Positions 26,368-38,900 of a stretch of DNA of 64,000 nucleotides are shown piece by piece. A model generated the notes under the pieces. It was not told the origin of the DNA and made no database searches. It worked only from the letters and a program-made list of their open reading frames with translations. Position 1 is the first letter of the stretch; the number at the start of each line of letters is the position of its first letter. Made by a program: the position numbers and the translations under genes. The stretch comes from Smittium mucronatum (lineage: Eukaryota; Kickxellomycota; Harpellomycetes; Harpellales; Legeriomycetaceae), in contig LSSL01000121.1 of assembly GCA_001953115.1 (NCBI GenBank), forward strand, positions 1 to 64,000, written 5' to 3'.

Positions 26368-29300
26368 TTAAGTATGTTTCCGTAGCTTATCAATAAAGCC
26401 TGGTAATAGTTTGGACGAAATACTAACAACACTTGCATCAAAGTACGAATTTAATATATTTGCGCTGCAGTCCACAGCGGCTTGTTCGAATATCAGCCCA
26501 AATTTGTTTCTAGCTTCGCCTGAATACGTCGTTGAATAAGCAAAATCACCCATCCTTACCGATTTAGAGTAATATTCTGGTGGGGCTATGCCAAGAACCA
26601 AGAAATTTCTTGAGTGAGGATCAAGTGCTGCTAGAATGAAAGGAAGAGACAGGTGTTCAGATCGACCATGGTTCTAGTAAAGTAAATCGTAAAATATAGT
26701 TAAATTTATAGAACTGGATTATCTTTGACAATTCGTTTCATTGATTTAAGTTGGCTGTAAACGGATAATAGTAATTTGTAGTAAAAATAGGATAAATATA
26801 AAACATGAAAATGGTTACCCTTAGAGCATCAAGAAGGAACTGACCAAGTTGAATCAGCACAAGAGGGCTATGTAAGAATTGGACAAAAGATTCTAAACAA
26901 TCTTCGCCTATTACAGCAAGTCTGAACTTCGATAGAGTCTTTACAATTCTTCTTTCAAGCATTAAAGTTCCCATATCAATTATCCCAGTTTGCATACTTT
27001 TTGCTAACTCTATACCTTTTAATAATGTGCCGGTATCAGACAAGGAGTCGTATGCATTGAAAAATCCACTTTTCCAATCCCTATCTCCATTGAAAAATTC
27101 TTGTTCAGTTGCGATATTCGAATCATCGTTAGCATCTTTGAATTTGCTAGTATTTGCATCATCAATTAATAGATTGGAGATTTGAGAACTATTTGAAACA
27201 TCACTATATATCTGGTTGTTGCTATTTCCTGATTTTGAAAAGTCGTTTTTGGCACCGTTAATAGAAGGGTAGGCCGAGGTTTGTCCATTAGCTTTTATAT
27301 ATACATCAGTTGGTCCGCCAAATCCATTTTGAGACTCGTTATTTGAATTAAATGTTGAAGAGTCGGAAGCAGATAAAAGAGCTATCAATGACCATACATG
27401 ATCTGAAGCGCAAACAAGCGGGAATCTCCAGCCAAAAGCTCTGACAAAACTAGGATAGTTTGCTCCCTCGAGGTTGTAATCTGCTGCTATTCTATCCCAC
27501 CTTTCTGGAAGTTCTTCCTTGAGCATTGGGTCAAGATTTATGTAATTTTGTCTAATTTCAGTTCTAGAAAGTCCCAATTTAGCCACCATCAAATCAAACA
27601 TGGATTTTCCCCTACTTGACCAAGTTGCTAGGCGAGATATTATAAATGAGGAGTATCTCATTGCATTTTCAAGGGACCAATGTCTGACCATATAAAATTT
27701 GAATTCTGAAGATTGAAAAATTCCGCTACGTGGCTGTACATTTTTAGATGCTGAGATAATGGCCGATTCTGAAGAATTATTTTTCTCTAGTTCAGCGCCA
27801 AGAATAGATTGATTAGAAGCAGTGGCTACCACCGAAGAAGATGAATTTAAGTCTGAAGAGGTGTTTGGTTTGCTGTTGGCAACTGTTGAGGAGTTTGTAC
27901 CATCAGTGGCTTTATTTGAAACATTAAAAGTATTCAAACTGCTTGTATCACTGTTAATGACCGAGCTGCTCGAATTTTTGATGTTTTTTTTGTGTGATTT
28001 TTTGGGGGGGTTTTCTGTGTCTTGAAAAGAGGAAAGTTGCGATACGATTCCCTTTATACTGTTAACTATGAGAGAATATCCCTCAGCATCAATTTGATCT
28101 AACAAAATTTGAGAAGTTACTCCAACAATAGCCCACCATACTATATCAGTAATGTTAGGTCTTCCTAAATTTTCAGAAACTTGAAACAAGCAAATAGCTG
28201 ATGACTGTCCATAGTAGGAACCCTGAGAGTAATATGAAGCTATCTCTTTTCTACTAGCATCCTTCTTAGCCCTGATTTTAGATTTCCTGTTTTGGGATTT
28301 AATGAAAGCATCGGCCTATAGGATTTAATTTAAAAAAATATTAATTATCAATAAAATGGAGAAAAATGTATGAATATAAAATATCTTCGATAACTTACGG
28401 CATCTATTTCTTGATCACCAGTTAATTTTGATCTCTTTTTGGGGTTTGATGAATCCACAGAATTTGAGTCAAAATCTGAATCGTATTCAGTATCCTCATC
28501 GTTGGTATCTTCATCGCCACTATTACTAGATCCGAACTGAAATTTATATAGTTAGATTTATTAAAATTTAAAGAACGAGCCTAATTGCAAAATGTGTTGA
28601 AGGAGGGTAAAAAAAATGTAATTTTGTATCATAAATACCTCAAGATAGTTGAAAGAATCTTTAACAGTTTCTAATTGATCTAAATCACCATCATCGAGAC
28701 AAATAATCTATAAAAATGAATTTTGAAAAGTGAAATAGTTGAAGTGGATAAGTTTGAAGAAAATAAGTAATGAAAAAATTTTAAATTTCGAATAAAAAAT
28801 TTATGAAAAATGAAAAATGAAAAATGAAATACCTGTTCATTCCAAAATATATTGTACAAATTGTAAGGTCTATGACTATCAATAACTATTGCTGTCAATT
28901 TATCGTGCATTTTTATAGTATCCTGAATATCGATAGTTGCACCGCAGTTTATAAAAACTATGGTTCTTAGCTATAGTTTTTTATGGGAAATTAAAAAAAA
29001 AATAGTTAGCTGAAGCTTTCGAACTAAAGTGACTATATAGAAAAATTAGGATCAGTAAACATAAAGTGTAGTTACCTGATTATTATTTTGGATAACATCT
29101 CTATTGCAATTAGTTATATCATTATAATTTGATACCGGGACCATTTTATAAGCCACAAAATCATTCTTGAGCATATGCTATCATTCCAAGAAAAGACATA
29201 AGGTGATAAAAAAAAAATTCAAAAGGGAAAAATTTCAAGAAAAAACTTACAAAGAGTATTCTCGATGCGCATAATGCGTCCGGATCATTTGCTACAAAAA

Positions 29301-29403
29301 CCAATACAGTACAAGCACCAATACCGTCTTTAGCGGCTTCAGCTGCCCCATCTAATATTCGATTGTATGCATCCTCGTAGTTCTCAGAAGTTATATAAAC
29401 CAT
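26368..29403 (-). CDS. CDC45: Replication initiation factor CDC45
   Basis: Subunit of the CMG replicative helicase with MCM2-7 and GINS (family knowledge). Seven exons join in frame to 800 aa: 29251-29403, 29076-29177, 28833-28970, 28639-28707, 28399-28536, 26819-28315, 26368-26673. The N-terminal DHH-like fold shows as CTVLVFVANDPDALCASRIL, IVFINCGATIDI, IVIDSHRPYNLYNIF and IICLDDGD. An acidic linker (about 155-200, ending near PKKRSK) and SSAICLFQVSENLGRPNITDIVWWAIVG follow. The conserved C-terminal part includes RHWSLENAMRYSS, LGLSRTEI, LPFILAALDP and FGLIFEQAA. It is longer than yeast Cdc45 (650 aa), mainly because of a Ser/Asn/Thr-rich insert at about 267-330 and another near 450-510. 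The start ATG fits the expected N-terminus. It is convergent with DRG1. Confidence 0.95.
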
Positions 29404-32400
29404 TCTGTTATAACTTTAGGGTGGATTTCATTGAAGATTTAATTAAAAAAATAAAATTTTGTATAGATTTTTTTAGTAACGAAGTGGTTTTGATTAGATT
29501 GGGTATATCAAGATCAAGGAGGTCGTCTGTTCGTATATAAGATTAGTCTAGTGTTTTTTTCAAGAGATATGGAGAATTAAAACAAGAAAAGATATCGATC
29601 TTGCCTGTAGTAAAAAGATATAGTTTCTAGATTAAAGAATAGATTGGTTTTAAAAATGTTTTTGTGGATTGAAAAAGTATTGAATCTTAAAATATGTAAT
29701 ATTTTAGCAGTCGAGTGGACCTATTAATGCCATACTCAGCTATCGAAACATTTTTTTCGATTAAATATAAAACACACTATCGCGAAATAATTTCACGGAA
29801 AAAAAATCTAAATGTGCATTATAAGCGTAATTAATTGGTCCATTTTGTTTACACTTTCAACAAAGACCCAGCAATTCTTATTTTTCAGTTGGTTTTATTG
29901 GATATACTATGGTAAATCCTTTTATCAAAAATATTCATAGCCAAAATATACTTGCTACTATTAGCCAGTCTTCGAAAGTATCAATAAATTTTTCCTATGG
30001 AACATATGGGAATTTTTAATATAAATAGAATTTTTCTGAACTCTTATTCTTATGTTTTCTAAATTATTTGGGTTTATTTGTATAGTTAAGTTTTAATAAA
30101 AAATGAGGCTACATTGTGAAAGCATTATTTAACTCTTCCAGGACCGATGGTAATAAAAACGACACTTACTTTTATTTGAGTTTATCTCTAAATTCAGAAT
30201 ATTTTACACTATTGAATAAACGAAGAAATTGTACCAATTGAAATTTTAATGAATCTATAAGAGCAAGGCATAGATTTAGATTTGGAAAGGTTAAGAATAA
30301 AAATAGTTTTAAATCCAGTTTGTGAGGCTTGATTAATCCTAAATATTTGTATTGGTGATCTGAAGATACATTAATTTTAAGCGAATTTTCCGAATTAAAA
30401 TAGCTAACTATAAATTATTTTAAGGTCTCAATATTTTATATTTAATTTATTTGAGACATCATCCTAATTGCCGAATGTCTAATGATCATTTAGCAAGGAT
30501 TATAGCATCAAGTCTTTTAAAAAAGTCCACGCATGAATTATAAAAGAAAAAAAGCTGAACGACAATAAAATTTTCTTTAAATGACAAGGCTTTATTACTT
30601 TATTAATTTTTCCGTGTTATTTATAACACGATTTTATACAAATATTACTTTTGGATAATATAAAATATCATCTACAAGTCGTGTTAATATAGTTCATTAT
30701 AAAAATTTCTGATAAAAAATTTTTAAACTGTGCTGAAGTAGGAGCTATGCACATTTATATCATTGAAATAAAGGCTCGATAGTTATTGAATGTATATCTA
30801 CACTGCTTTTCATTTAACAATAAAAGTATTTGGTTAGTTTCATTGATCAATATACTGAAAAAACATATGGTTAAGTATTTCAATAGAGTGTGTATTTTAA
30901 TTTATCCAAAGATTTGACCATTTGAAAATATAACTTGATCTTTAGCAATCCAGCTAAGCGCTTTCACCAATCCTTAAACAATTGAAATCCACTCCATATT
31001 TACCGTATATTAAGAAAATTTAAGAAAATATTTTTTCGGATAGCGCACAAGAAGCTTTTTACTATATTCTACGATCGCAAAGATATTATTTATATTTATT
31101 TATTTTTTTGAATAATTTTGGAAAATGGTTTTCTGTCGGTATTTTAATTATTGAAAAATAGGGAAAACTTCGTAAACTATGAAAAACTATCACTACATTT
31201 AATTTTGTAAGTCATTTTTGGTTTTAAAAACAAATAAATCCTATCAAAACTATCTCTATTAATTCAATCTAATATGTATTTTTTTTAATTTTTCACATGT
31301 ACACTCTATAAATAAATAGTTTATACATCTTTATTTAGTAAAATTAGTTGTATTTTTTTATGTGAAACCAATTATAGCTATGCGACTTTATAGAAAAAAA
31401 GATAATATTATGTGTTAATTATTAATAGAGAGCTTTTAAAAGTCCAATTCGGTTCTGTTTTTTTTAAAAGGGTAAAAAAATACTTTCATTTTTTAACATA
31501 ATATTAATATAGCTATATATAAACACACATTACTCATATCATTTAGATTCGTAAATGGGTTCAATTAAAATAGGTCAGTTTATACTTTGATTGGTATATA
31601 TATATGGGAAGACCTGATAATAAAATAAAAAACAGAAAATTATTCATCCAATATTTCATCCTAATACTTTTATTGTACAAATATAAAAAACGTTTATTAA
31701 CTTCTTAACAAGTAAATCTAAATAAATAATATCTATTTTTGATATTATTGCAATTAAATTTTTTTAAATAAAAAATTATTGATAATACTATTTCCACAAC
31801 TATTTCATATTTTTTATATCAAAGTTAAAAGAATCCCCCATATCTAGCCTATTTAATTGGTCTGTATTATAAAATTTAGCATTAAATAATAAAACATCAA
31901 AATTAATACAGTCTAATATCTCTAGAAACCAAAAATTATAATATTTTTTACATATTTTAAATAACAATTATTGTTGTGATATCTTAAAATATTAGCTTTG
32001 AAAATGATATATAGTTTTATTGTATTTATTTTTGAAATTTTCGAATTTAATGATTAGAAATTTTATTATTAAAAGTGAAATAATGTATTCGATCAAAAAT
32101 GACGGCAATATCAAAATCGTTCAAGTCATTGTATTAAATAACTATTTTTTTCACCTTTCAGTAGAAATACTTCCGAGGAAAATATTTCAATCTAAAATTA
32201 TAAGAACTGTGTAATTGGAAAAGGCTTAAAACTGCATTTTGATGTAATTTAATTATAATTAATAAAAACTTGAAATTTAAGTCTTAAAAACATATCACTT
32301 GGCAAATAAGAAAAAAAAATTCTATGATAATGGATTATAGAAAACCATTTACTGATTATATTTTCATGCATATACATAAATAAAGCCGGTCAAAAATTAT

Positions 32401-35033
32401 TATTGCTAATGATTTGCTAAATTGAGTATGTTTTTAACATCAATAATGTTGGTCAAAATACAATATATTTTAATCTTTAAGATTTTTAGAAATTCTGAAC
32501 ATTATTATTTCTATTTTTCGCGTACTCAAAAATTTTTTTTGAGCCGAGCATCACGTATTTAATTTCATCAGACTTTCATCAGTCAAAATATAAGAAAAAA
32601 ATATACTTATTTTTTCACGAAATTAAAAAATAATTAATGACAAGAAAATTCCTCAAAATATATGAGAAATAGACAAAGTGTTTTTTTACTGATGTTTCTT
32701 TCTGTTTATTTCAACATTGCCACATCTGCTAGTTTAAGATTATATTAAAATTATTTTTATAAAATTTGATATAATAGGTTGCTTTTCTTCTTAAATAATA
32801 TTTTTTCTTCGTTTGATAAAAATATAATATATATGTGTATATCGACTTTAAAAATGCTAGTAGTAAAGGTATTATTTATTAAAATCAATTTATCATTTAA
32901 TTTTTAATATTCTATATAATTGTTTCAATGAATAAATTTTCAAACATAATGTTATTTATATCGCAAATGATGATTTCATCTATTGGCTAAATGTCATTTT
33001 TTGAATATTTTATGTATAAATAAGATTTTTTTTTATTCTGCACAACTCTAGACAATACTTAACTATAACTATTCATTAGATATTAAAACATAACCTTAAA
33101 ATATAATAAAAATGGTATTTAGTATAAAATGTTATGCGAAAATAATATATACCGATAAAATTTATATATTTTTCAAATTAAAAAAAATGATTAAAAAAAT
33201 TAATTTTTACATTTTCATCGACTTTCAATTATTTATTAATTAAAATCCTGAATACTTTGTTAGGTTTGATTTTATTTCAAGGAATTGATGTTTTCTGAAT
33301 AAAATTTAATTTGAAATTTTTTAAAAAAATAATTTTGAAAATTTGAAAATATCCTGGAAAACGATAAAAATAATATTTAAAATGATGTAATAAAATATAT
33401 CTAATATAAAATGATTTTATTTTGAAAAGAAAAAGCTTTTTTAAAAAAATAAAAAATCGTGATTTAAATTTTATTTTAAGCTCGATATTCTTAAAAAAGG
33501 GATACAATTTTAAAGTAGAAGCTGATATATATTATTAAAAATTTATTGGAGTTTAATATCGGAATTTTTTTAAATTTTTTTAGAGACTCTGAATAAAATA
33601 ATAGCAATCTTGACTTATTATGTTTGCTCTTTAAATTTTTAGAATAAATATTAGTGTATAAAGGATCTGGATATATATATATATTAATTTACATTGGTAC
33701 TTAATCATTAAAGAAGGAAAAATCACTTATATATCTATTCGTGATGATTTTTTTTAGAGTTTTTGAAAGAAATTATTTGCGTTTATTTATTTTTATTATT
33801 TAAATTACTTTGATTCGGTATTATTGGACCTTTCTTTTAAAAAAATAATATAATTTGAGAATCAGTCCATAAAAAGCAGATTATTATATGAAAAATATTA
33901 TTCAGAGCGTCATAATTAAGTCAAATAAAAACATTGAAAAACTTTCAGTTTTAGAGAAATTTTACATAAATTCTAACACAAAATTATCAAAATTTGACAA
34001 AGTAATAATTATCTCGGAAATGAACCAAAAACAAATCCTATTTTAATCAAATTCATTGAGTTAGTTATGTTTCTTTTTTTCAGATGCTTAAAATATTATC
34101 TTAAAAATAAGTCAATATCGGTTATTTTTTTCAAATAATAATATTAATTTAAGATTTGGCTAGCCGATTTCATTTATATTAAATATATTTCTATAATTTT
34201 AAAATAAATCCAAGCCGTTTTAAGATATCGAAAAAGGAGGAAATTTTTTATTATATTTTAATTTTAGGTAAGGTGATTTTATGAAAAATTTCCACCTCAA
34301 ATAATAAAATGAACAATATTTGAATTTGGTATCAAAAAAAGGACTCGAAATTAAAATATTGGATATTATCGAAATTAAAACCGTTTCAAAAATTTCATAT
34401 AATTATTTTTATATTTTTAAAATCCTTATCCAAAATAAAATAAAATTGATGTTATTTTTAGAAACGGATTGAATTTTAAAGTGACTAATATATTAAGGAT
34501 GTCACATATTTTAAGATTTTTTTTCATTATTTTAATGATATATGAAATTTATGAAAACAGTTTATCATCATATTCATTGCGATCATGAAAATTTGAAGAT
34601 ATTATTTAGTTTTAATACAAAGTATTTTTGTTTTATTCCAAAAGTAATATAATGAAATGTAATTTCATAAATTTTGATTTTAATTTTTTTAAAAATAAGC
34701 TAAAATTCATACCTATATACTTTCTTATTTCAAGAAAATATTTCAAATACATTTTTAATGTCAAAAAAAAATTTACATAAGATTAAAATTGTAAATTACA
34801 AAAAATTAAAAAATTAAAAAATTAAAAAAAGCCTCATGATTGATAAAAAGAGGAAATAAAGAAAATTTTTAAGTTTAATTTTTCCAAAATAAAAATAGTC
34901 CATTACAAAAAATATACTAAGATTGAAATAATTTGTCGTGTTTTGTGGGCTTAATAGATTACTTTTCGAAGTAAATTATTCTAAAATTTCACACAGCATT
35001 GTGCTATTCTTGGTAGACATCAGTGAAGACAGA
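29404..35033. other. AT-rich intergenic region, no gene recognised
   Basis: About 5.6 kb upstream of CDC45. Apart from the promoter-proximal part and a piggyBac-like MITE at 30129-30294, only AT-rich DNA with short chance frames was seen. A TTAAAAAA-type tandem stretch lies near 34800-34830. Confidence 0.6.
30129..30294 (+). mobile_element. piggyBac-like MITE
   Basis: A 166-bp unit with left end TTAACTCTTCCAGGACCGAT and right end TTTGGAAAGGTTAA, so TTAA bounds both sides and the ends are inverted repeats (TTAACCTTTCCAAA on the reverse strand). The inner AGCAAGGCATAGATTTAG corresponds to the ggcaaggcacaaattt block of the 12406 copy. Confidence 0.55.
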
Positions 35034-35091
35034 ACAGCGATTCGGAGGACAGTTATTACAGAGGAGAAAAATCTAGAAAAAGGGTGAGCTG
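35034..35091 (+). repeat. 58-bp direct repeat, left side of assembly gap
   Basis: This 58-bp sequence is identical to 35556-35613 and abuts the N run. Either two contig ends overlap without having been merged, or a tandem repeat was not resolved. Confidence 0.9.
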
Positions 35092-35555
35092 NNNNNNNNN
35101 NNNNNNNNNNNNNNNNNNNNNNNNNNNNNNNNNNNNNNNNNNNNNNNNNNNNNNNNNNNNNNNNNNNNNNNNNNNNNNNNNNNNNNNNNNNNNNNNNNNN
35201 NNNNNNNNNNNNNNNNNNNNNNNNNNNNNNNNNNNNNNNNNNNNNNNNNNNNNNNNNNNNNNNNNNNNNNNNNNNNNNNNNNNNNNNNNNNNNNNNNNNN
35301 NNNNNNNNNNNNNNNNNNNNNNNNNNNNNNNNNNNNNNNNNNNNNNNNNNNNNNNNNNNNNNNNNNNNNNNNNNNNNNNNNNNNNNNNNNNNNNNNNNNN
35401 NNNNNNNNNNNNNNNNNNNNNNNNNNNNNNNNNNNNNNNNNNNNNNNNNNNNNNNNNNNNNNNNNNNNNNNNNNNNNNNNNNNNNNNNNNNNNNNNNNNN
35501 NNNNNNNNNNNNNNNNNNNNNNNNNNNNNNNNNNNNNNNNNNNNNNNNNNNNNNN
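35092..35555. other. Assembly gap (464 N)
   Basis: A run of N. Translated frames that cross it are artefacts. Confidence 1.
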
Positions 35556-35613
35556 ACAGCGATTCGGAGGACAGTTATTACAGAGGAGAAAAATCTAGAA
35601 AAAGGGTGAGCTG
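35556..35613 (+). repeat. 58-bp direct repeat, right side of assembly gap
   Basis: Exact copy of 35034-35091, starting at the first base after the gap. Confidence 0.9.
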
Positions 35614-35990
35614 CTCGTTTAGTACAACTAAGGCATAGTATAGTGCACAAGTCCAGAGTTCGACAGTCAGACAGATCTCAGCGCCTAACAGCTATTTTTA
35701 GGAATGCCATTTCAATCAATCTCACATTTGGTTAGGAGCCTAATTTTATTAATACTGTTAAAAATAGGCTCTGGATATGAGTTCATTAGCTTCAATGAAC
35801 CACTATTAGTTGAAAAAGAGCTTAATAATTGAATATATCTAACCTCAGACATACACCTACTTTAAGCAATGCTACGGAGGAGGAACTTTTGGCTGGTATA
35901 TTTTACACTTTTCCCGTAGGCACGCAGACGGTAGTCCGAAAGAGATGTTTATGATAATTAGGATAATAGTCTTTTATATAAGTTTTTATT
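35614..35990 (+). repeat. Retroelement-like patch with dispersed repeat copy 2
   Basis: A higher-GC patch directly after the gap. Positions 35887-35980 match 6324-6418 in inverted orientation. Plus-strand translation of 35878-35985 includes GGTFGWYILHFSRRHADGSP, like the minus-strand reading of the other copy. Together with the gap-edge repeats this suggests the remains of a retroelement, but no intact domain is present. Confidence 0.4.
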
Positions 35991-38900
35991 ATTTTTTTCA
36001 TATTTTTTTTAATATCGTTATCTTAAAATAAAATTAAGGATAATAAAAGAATACCATGTGCAAAAAATGGATCCTTTTAAAAAAAATCAAATTTTAGCAA
36101 ATAATAAACGGGTGTTCTAAAAATATATTTATTTATGAATAAAAATAGGAAAATTAATAAGTATTGGCTAAAATTATATTTGTTTTAAACATCAAATTTT
36201 AATATTTTTTCCCTATGAAATGTGTCTAGTCGATTAAATTTTGCTTTATTCAAAAGTTAGAAATGAATTATCAAGGTTAAGTTGTATCATTATAGTGCAA
36301 TTTAATCTATGTTAATTCAAATTTACGGCTATATCGATTTTAAAAATGTAAATAATAGTTAGAATTTATTTCTATTTTATCCATTTACAAAAAAAAATTC
36401 ACTATAAAATTTGATATTTTAAATTGAAAAGAAATGTTAATAAATAGTAAGTTTCACATAAAAGGAAGAGTTTTTTTATTGAAGAAATATTAAATAAATT
36501 ATTATTAATTTATTTTTCAACTTTAAATAAAAATAATTTTCTAATGTCTAACTAGATTTTCTAAAGTTATTTTTTTTAGTCCTCAATATATTGCTAGTGA
36601 TATATTTTTATATTCTAAATTCAGTAGGAAATTTGAAAATAAAATAATCAAAAACACATATTTATCTTAGCCATATATCTTATGAAGAACTAAAATCTTT
36701 AAATTTTTTTTGGCATGTACGTATTTGATTTTTTACTCGGGCTATTAAACCAAGATCTATAAAAAGTGATAAGCACTAAAAAAAAATCGAAATTTTCTAT
36801 AAAGGGTAGAGTTTTTTTTCTTCTTTCATTTTTGAAATTATATCAAAAGTATTTTATGTCCGTTCTACAATTCAATATAAATCCAGGGTCAGTTCAAATA
36901 TTTGTTCAAATCTTAATTCTTTGAAATAAGAAAACTTTAAAATCCGAATTTTCTGTTAATACACTAAATTCTGAGCGAAAAACACCAGGGCTTAGTTTTT
37001 CAAATTATACTGAAGCGAATCCGTTAATAGATGATTATCTATAAGATTATTTATAAAAATTTTCGAAATTCGCTGCAGATTTTATGACGATAAAGTTTTA
37101 TTTTCGAAAAAATATAGGAAAAATTATGTAAAATAAAATTTGGGCTTCTTCCTAATAGGCGAGTGACGATGGAAACAAAGATTAAGTATGATTCAAACAT
37201 TTCTTTAAAATATTTTAAAGCAGTTCGAGTTTATCGAAAAATCTCTTCTGAAAATACCAGAAGAAATAATACCCGAGGAGACTTAATACTGGCCCATAAG
37301 TTTCACCTGTTATATATTGAAATAAGTAGATACCTTACTACTGCTTTTACTGCTAAAATAAATAACTTATATCAGATAAATGCGATTAATAATAAAAATC
37401 CGGTGTCAATAAGAATCATATGAGAAAATTACCACAAGTTATCGAAGTTGAGATGGAGAGCTGCAAGGTTAAAAATAAAAAAGAATTTGAAAAAATCGTG
37501 AAGAAATACATGATATATGTTTATGTTTGACTAATTAACACACAAAATTACATCTGTTGGGGATTTTTTTTTTTACACATAATTTATTTTTAGCATCTGG
37601 AGGAGAGCCATTGGAATCAACAAAAAAATTTGATATTTTTTTGAATATATCTCATATTTTTTTTATGAAACCTTTATCAAAAAAAACGATAATGTTAAAA
37701 AAATCCGTTTTAATGTTAATAATAAGTTATGGTTATTAAAAAATTATTTTTTGATCAAGAAAAATAAAAAGTTTATTTTAACAGAACTTTAAAATATTGA
37801 TTTTTTTTTTAGCTTAAATCTTTGTATAACTTCGTTTATCGATATCTGTTTTTATTTTTATATATACAAATGATATTTATAGACATTGAGTGTTTATAGT
37901 TTATAGTTTTATGATTTATTATTTTTATAATTTAAAGGAGTCTGAAGTAATTCAAAAAACGACTTAAAGAAGTTAAAAAATCAATATATTTATCAAAATT
38001 ATTATTAGTTAACATAATAGTTAGTTTTTGAGACATATAGAAAATAAAATTCTCCATTTTTTTGTTTTTTCGGTGTCATTATTTTTTTTCGTTTCTCAAT
38101 TTTCAATTGGAAAACAGAGTAAACTTATTTGGTTTGGAATATATTAGGCTAATATTAGGGCATAACTTATATATTATTAATTGTATCTTCAAATAATTAT
38201 GTAGCCAAAATATTGGTATTTTAGGAGAATTATAAATTTGAATAATTTACAGCTAATGACCAATCTAAGATCTAAAATGATAGATTTAAGAAAAAATTGG
38301 TATCGATTCAATTAGTAAACTTTTTTATTCATATTTAAAATTTAGTGGAAAAATTAACATCAATTCAATAGTTTTTTTCAATTTAGGTAAAAATATTGAA
38401 AGGGAATTAAAATATCATATATTTTTCTTGAAAGTTTATTTATTTAGATTGGATCCCTTTGTAACGATTCAATTTAAATTTTATCATTTATTTCGTGTTC
38501 TTGGAAAACGAAATAATATATCAATACAGCGCGTTTCACGAGAAAAAAAAATATTAGATGCTATTTATTAGTTTTTTCGTTTTATTTATAAATAATTTCG
38601 ATTTTTGAATAACCGTTTATTATTCGCTAAAATGTTCTTTTATTTAATAAAACCATGTGGTATACTGGCAGTCTAATTATCAAAAATATCATTCAAATTA
38701 AAAATAAACTATTAATACAATCATGAAAGTAATTTAAAACCAAGAAAACGTTTTCACTAATAGGGGAAATAATATTGATTATTTACTATTTACACAAAAA
38801 AAATTCTATATTCTTATTTTATTATAAAAAAAGGTTTGAAAAGGTTTAATTACATCTAAAGTTAAATTATACCGATTAATGATTAAACTCGGCTTTTATT

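Noticed and set aside
27822..28025. Plus-strand frame of 67 codons
   Set aside because: It is the antisense shadow of the Ser/Asn-rich insert of CDC45.
35084..35638. Long open frames across N runs (also at 48000-48793)
   Set aside because: They consist almost entirely of unknown bases in assembly gaps.
37163..37739. Two nearby open frames (86 and 60 codons) that look somewhat protein-like
   Set aside because: There are stops between them, no known motif, no splice sites that join them well, and AT-driven amino-acid content. They could be decayed coding DNA but cannot be supported.
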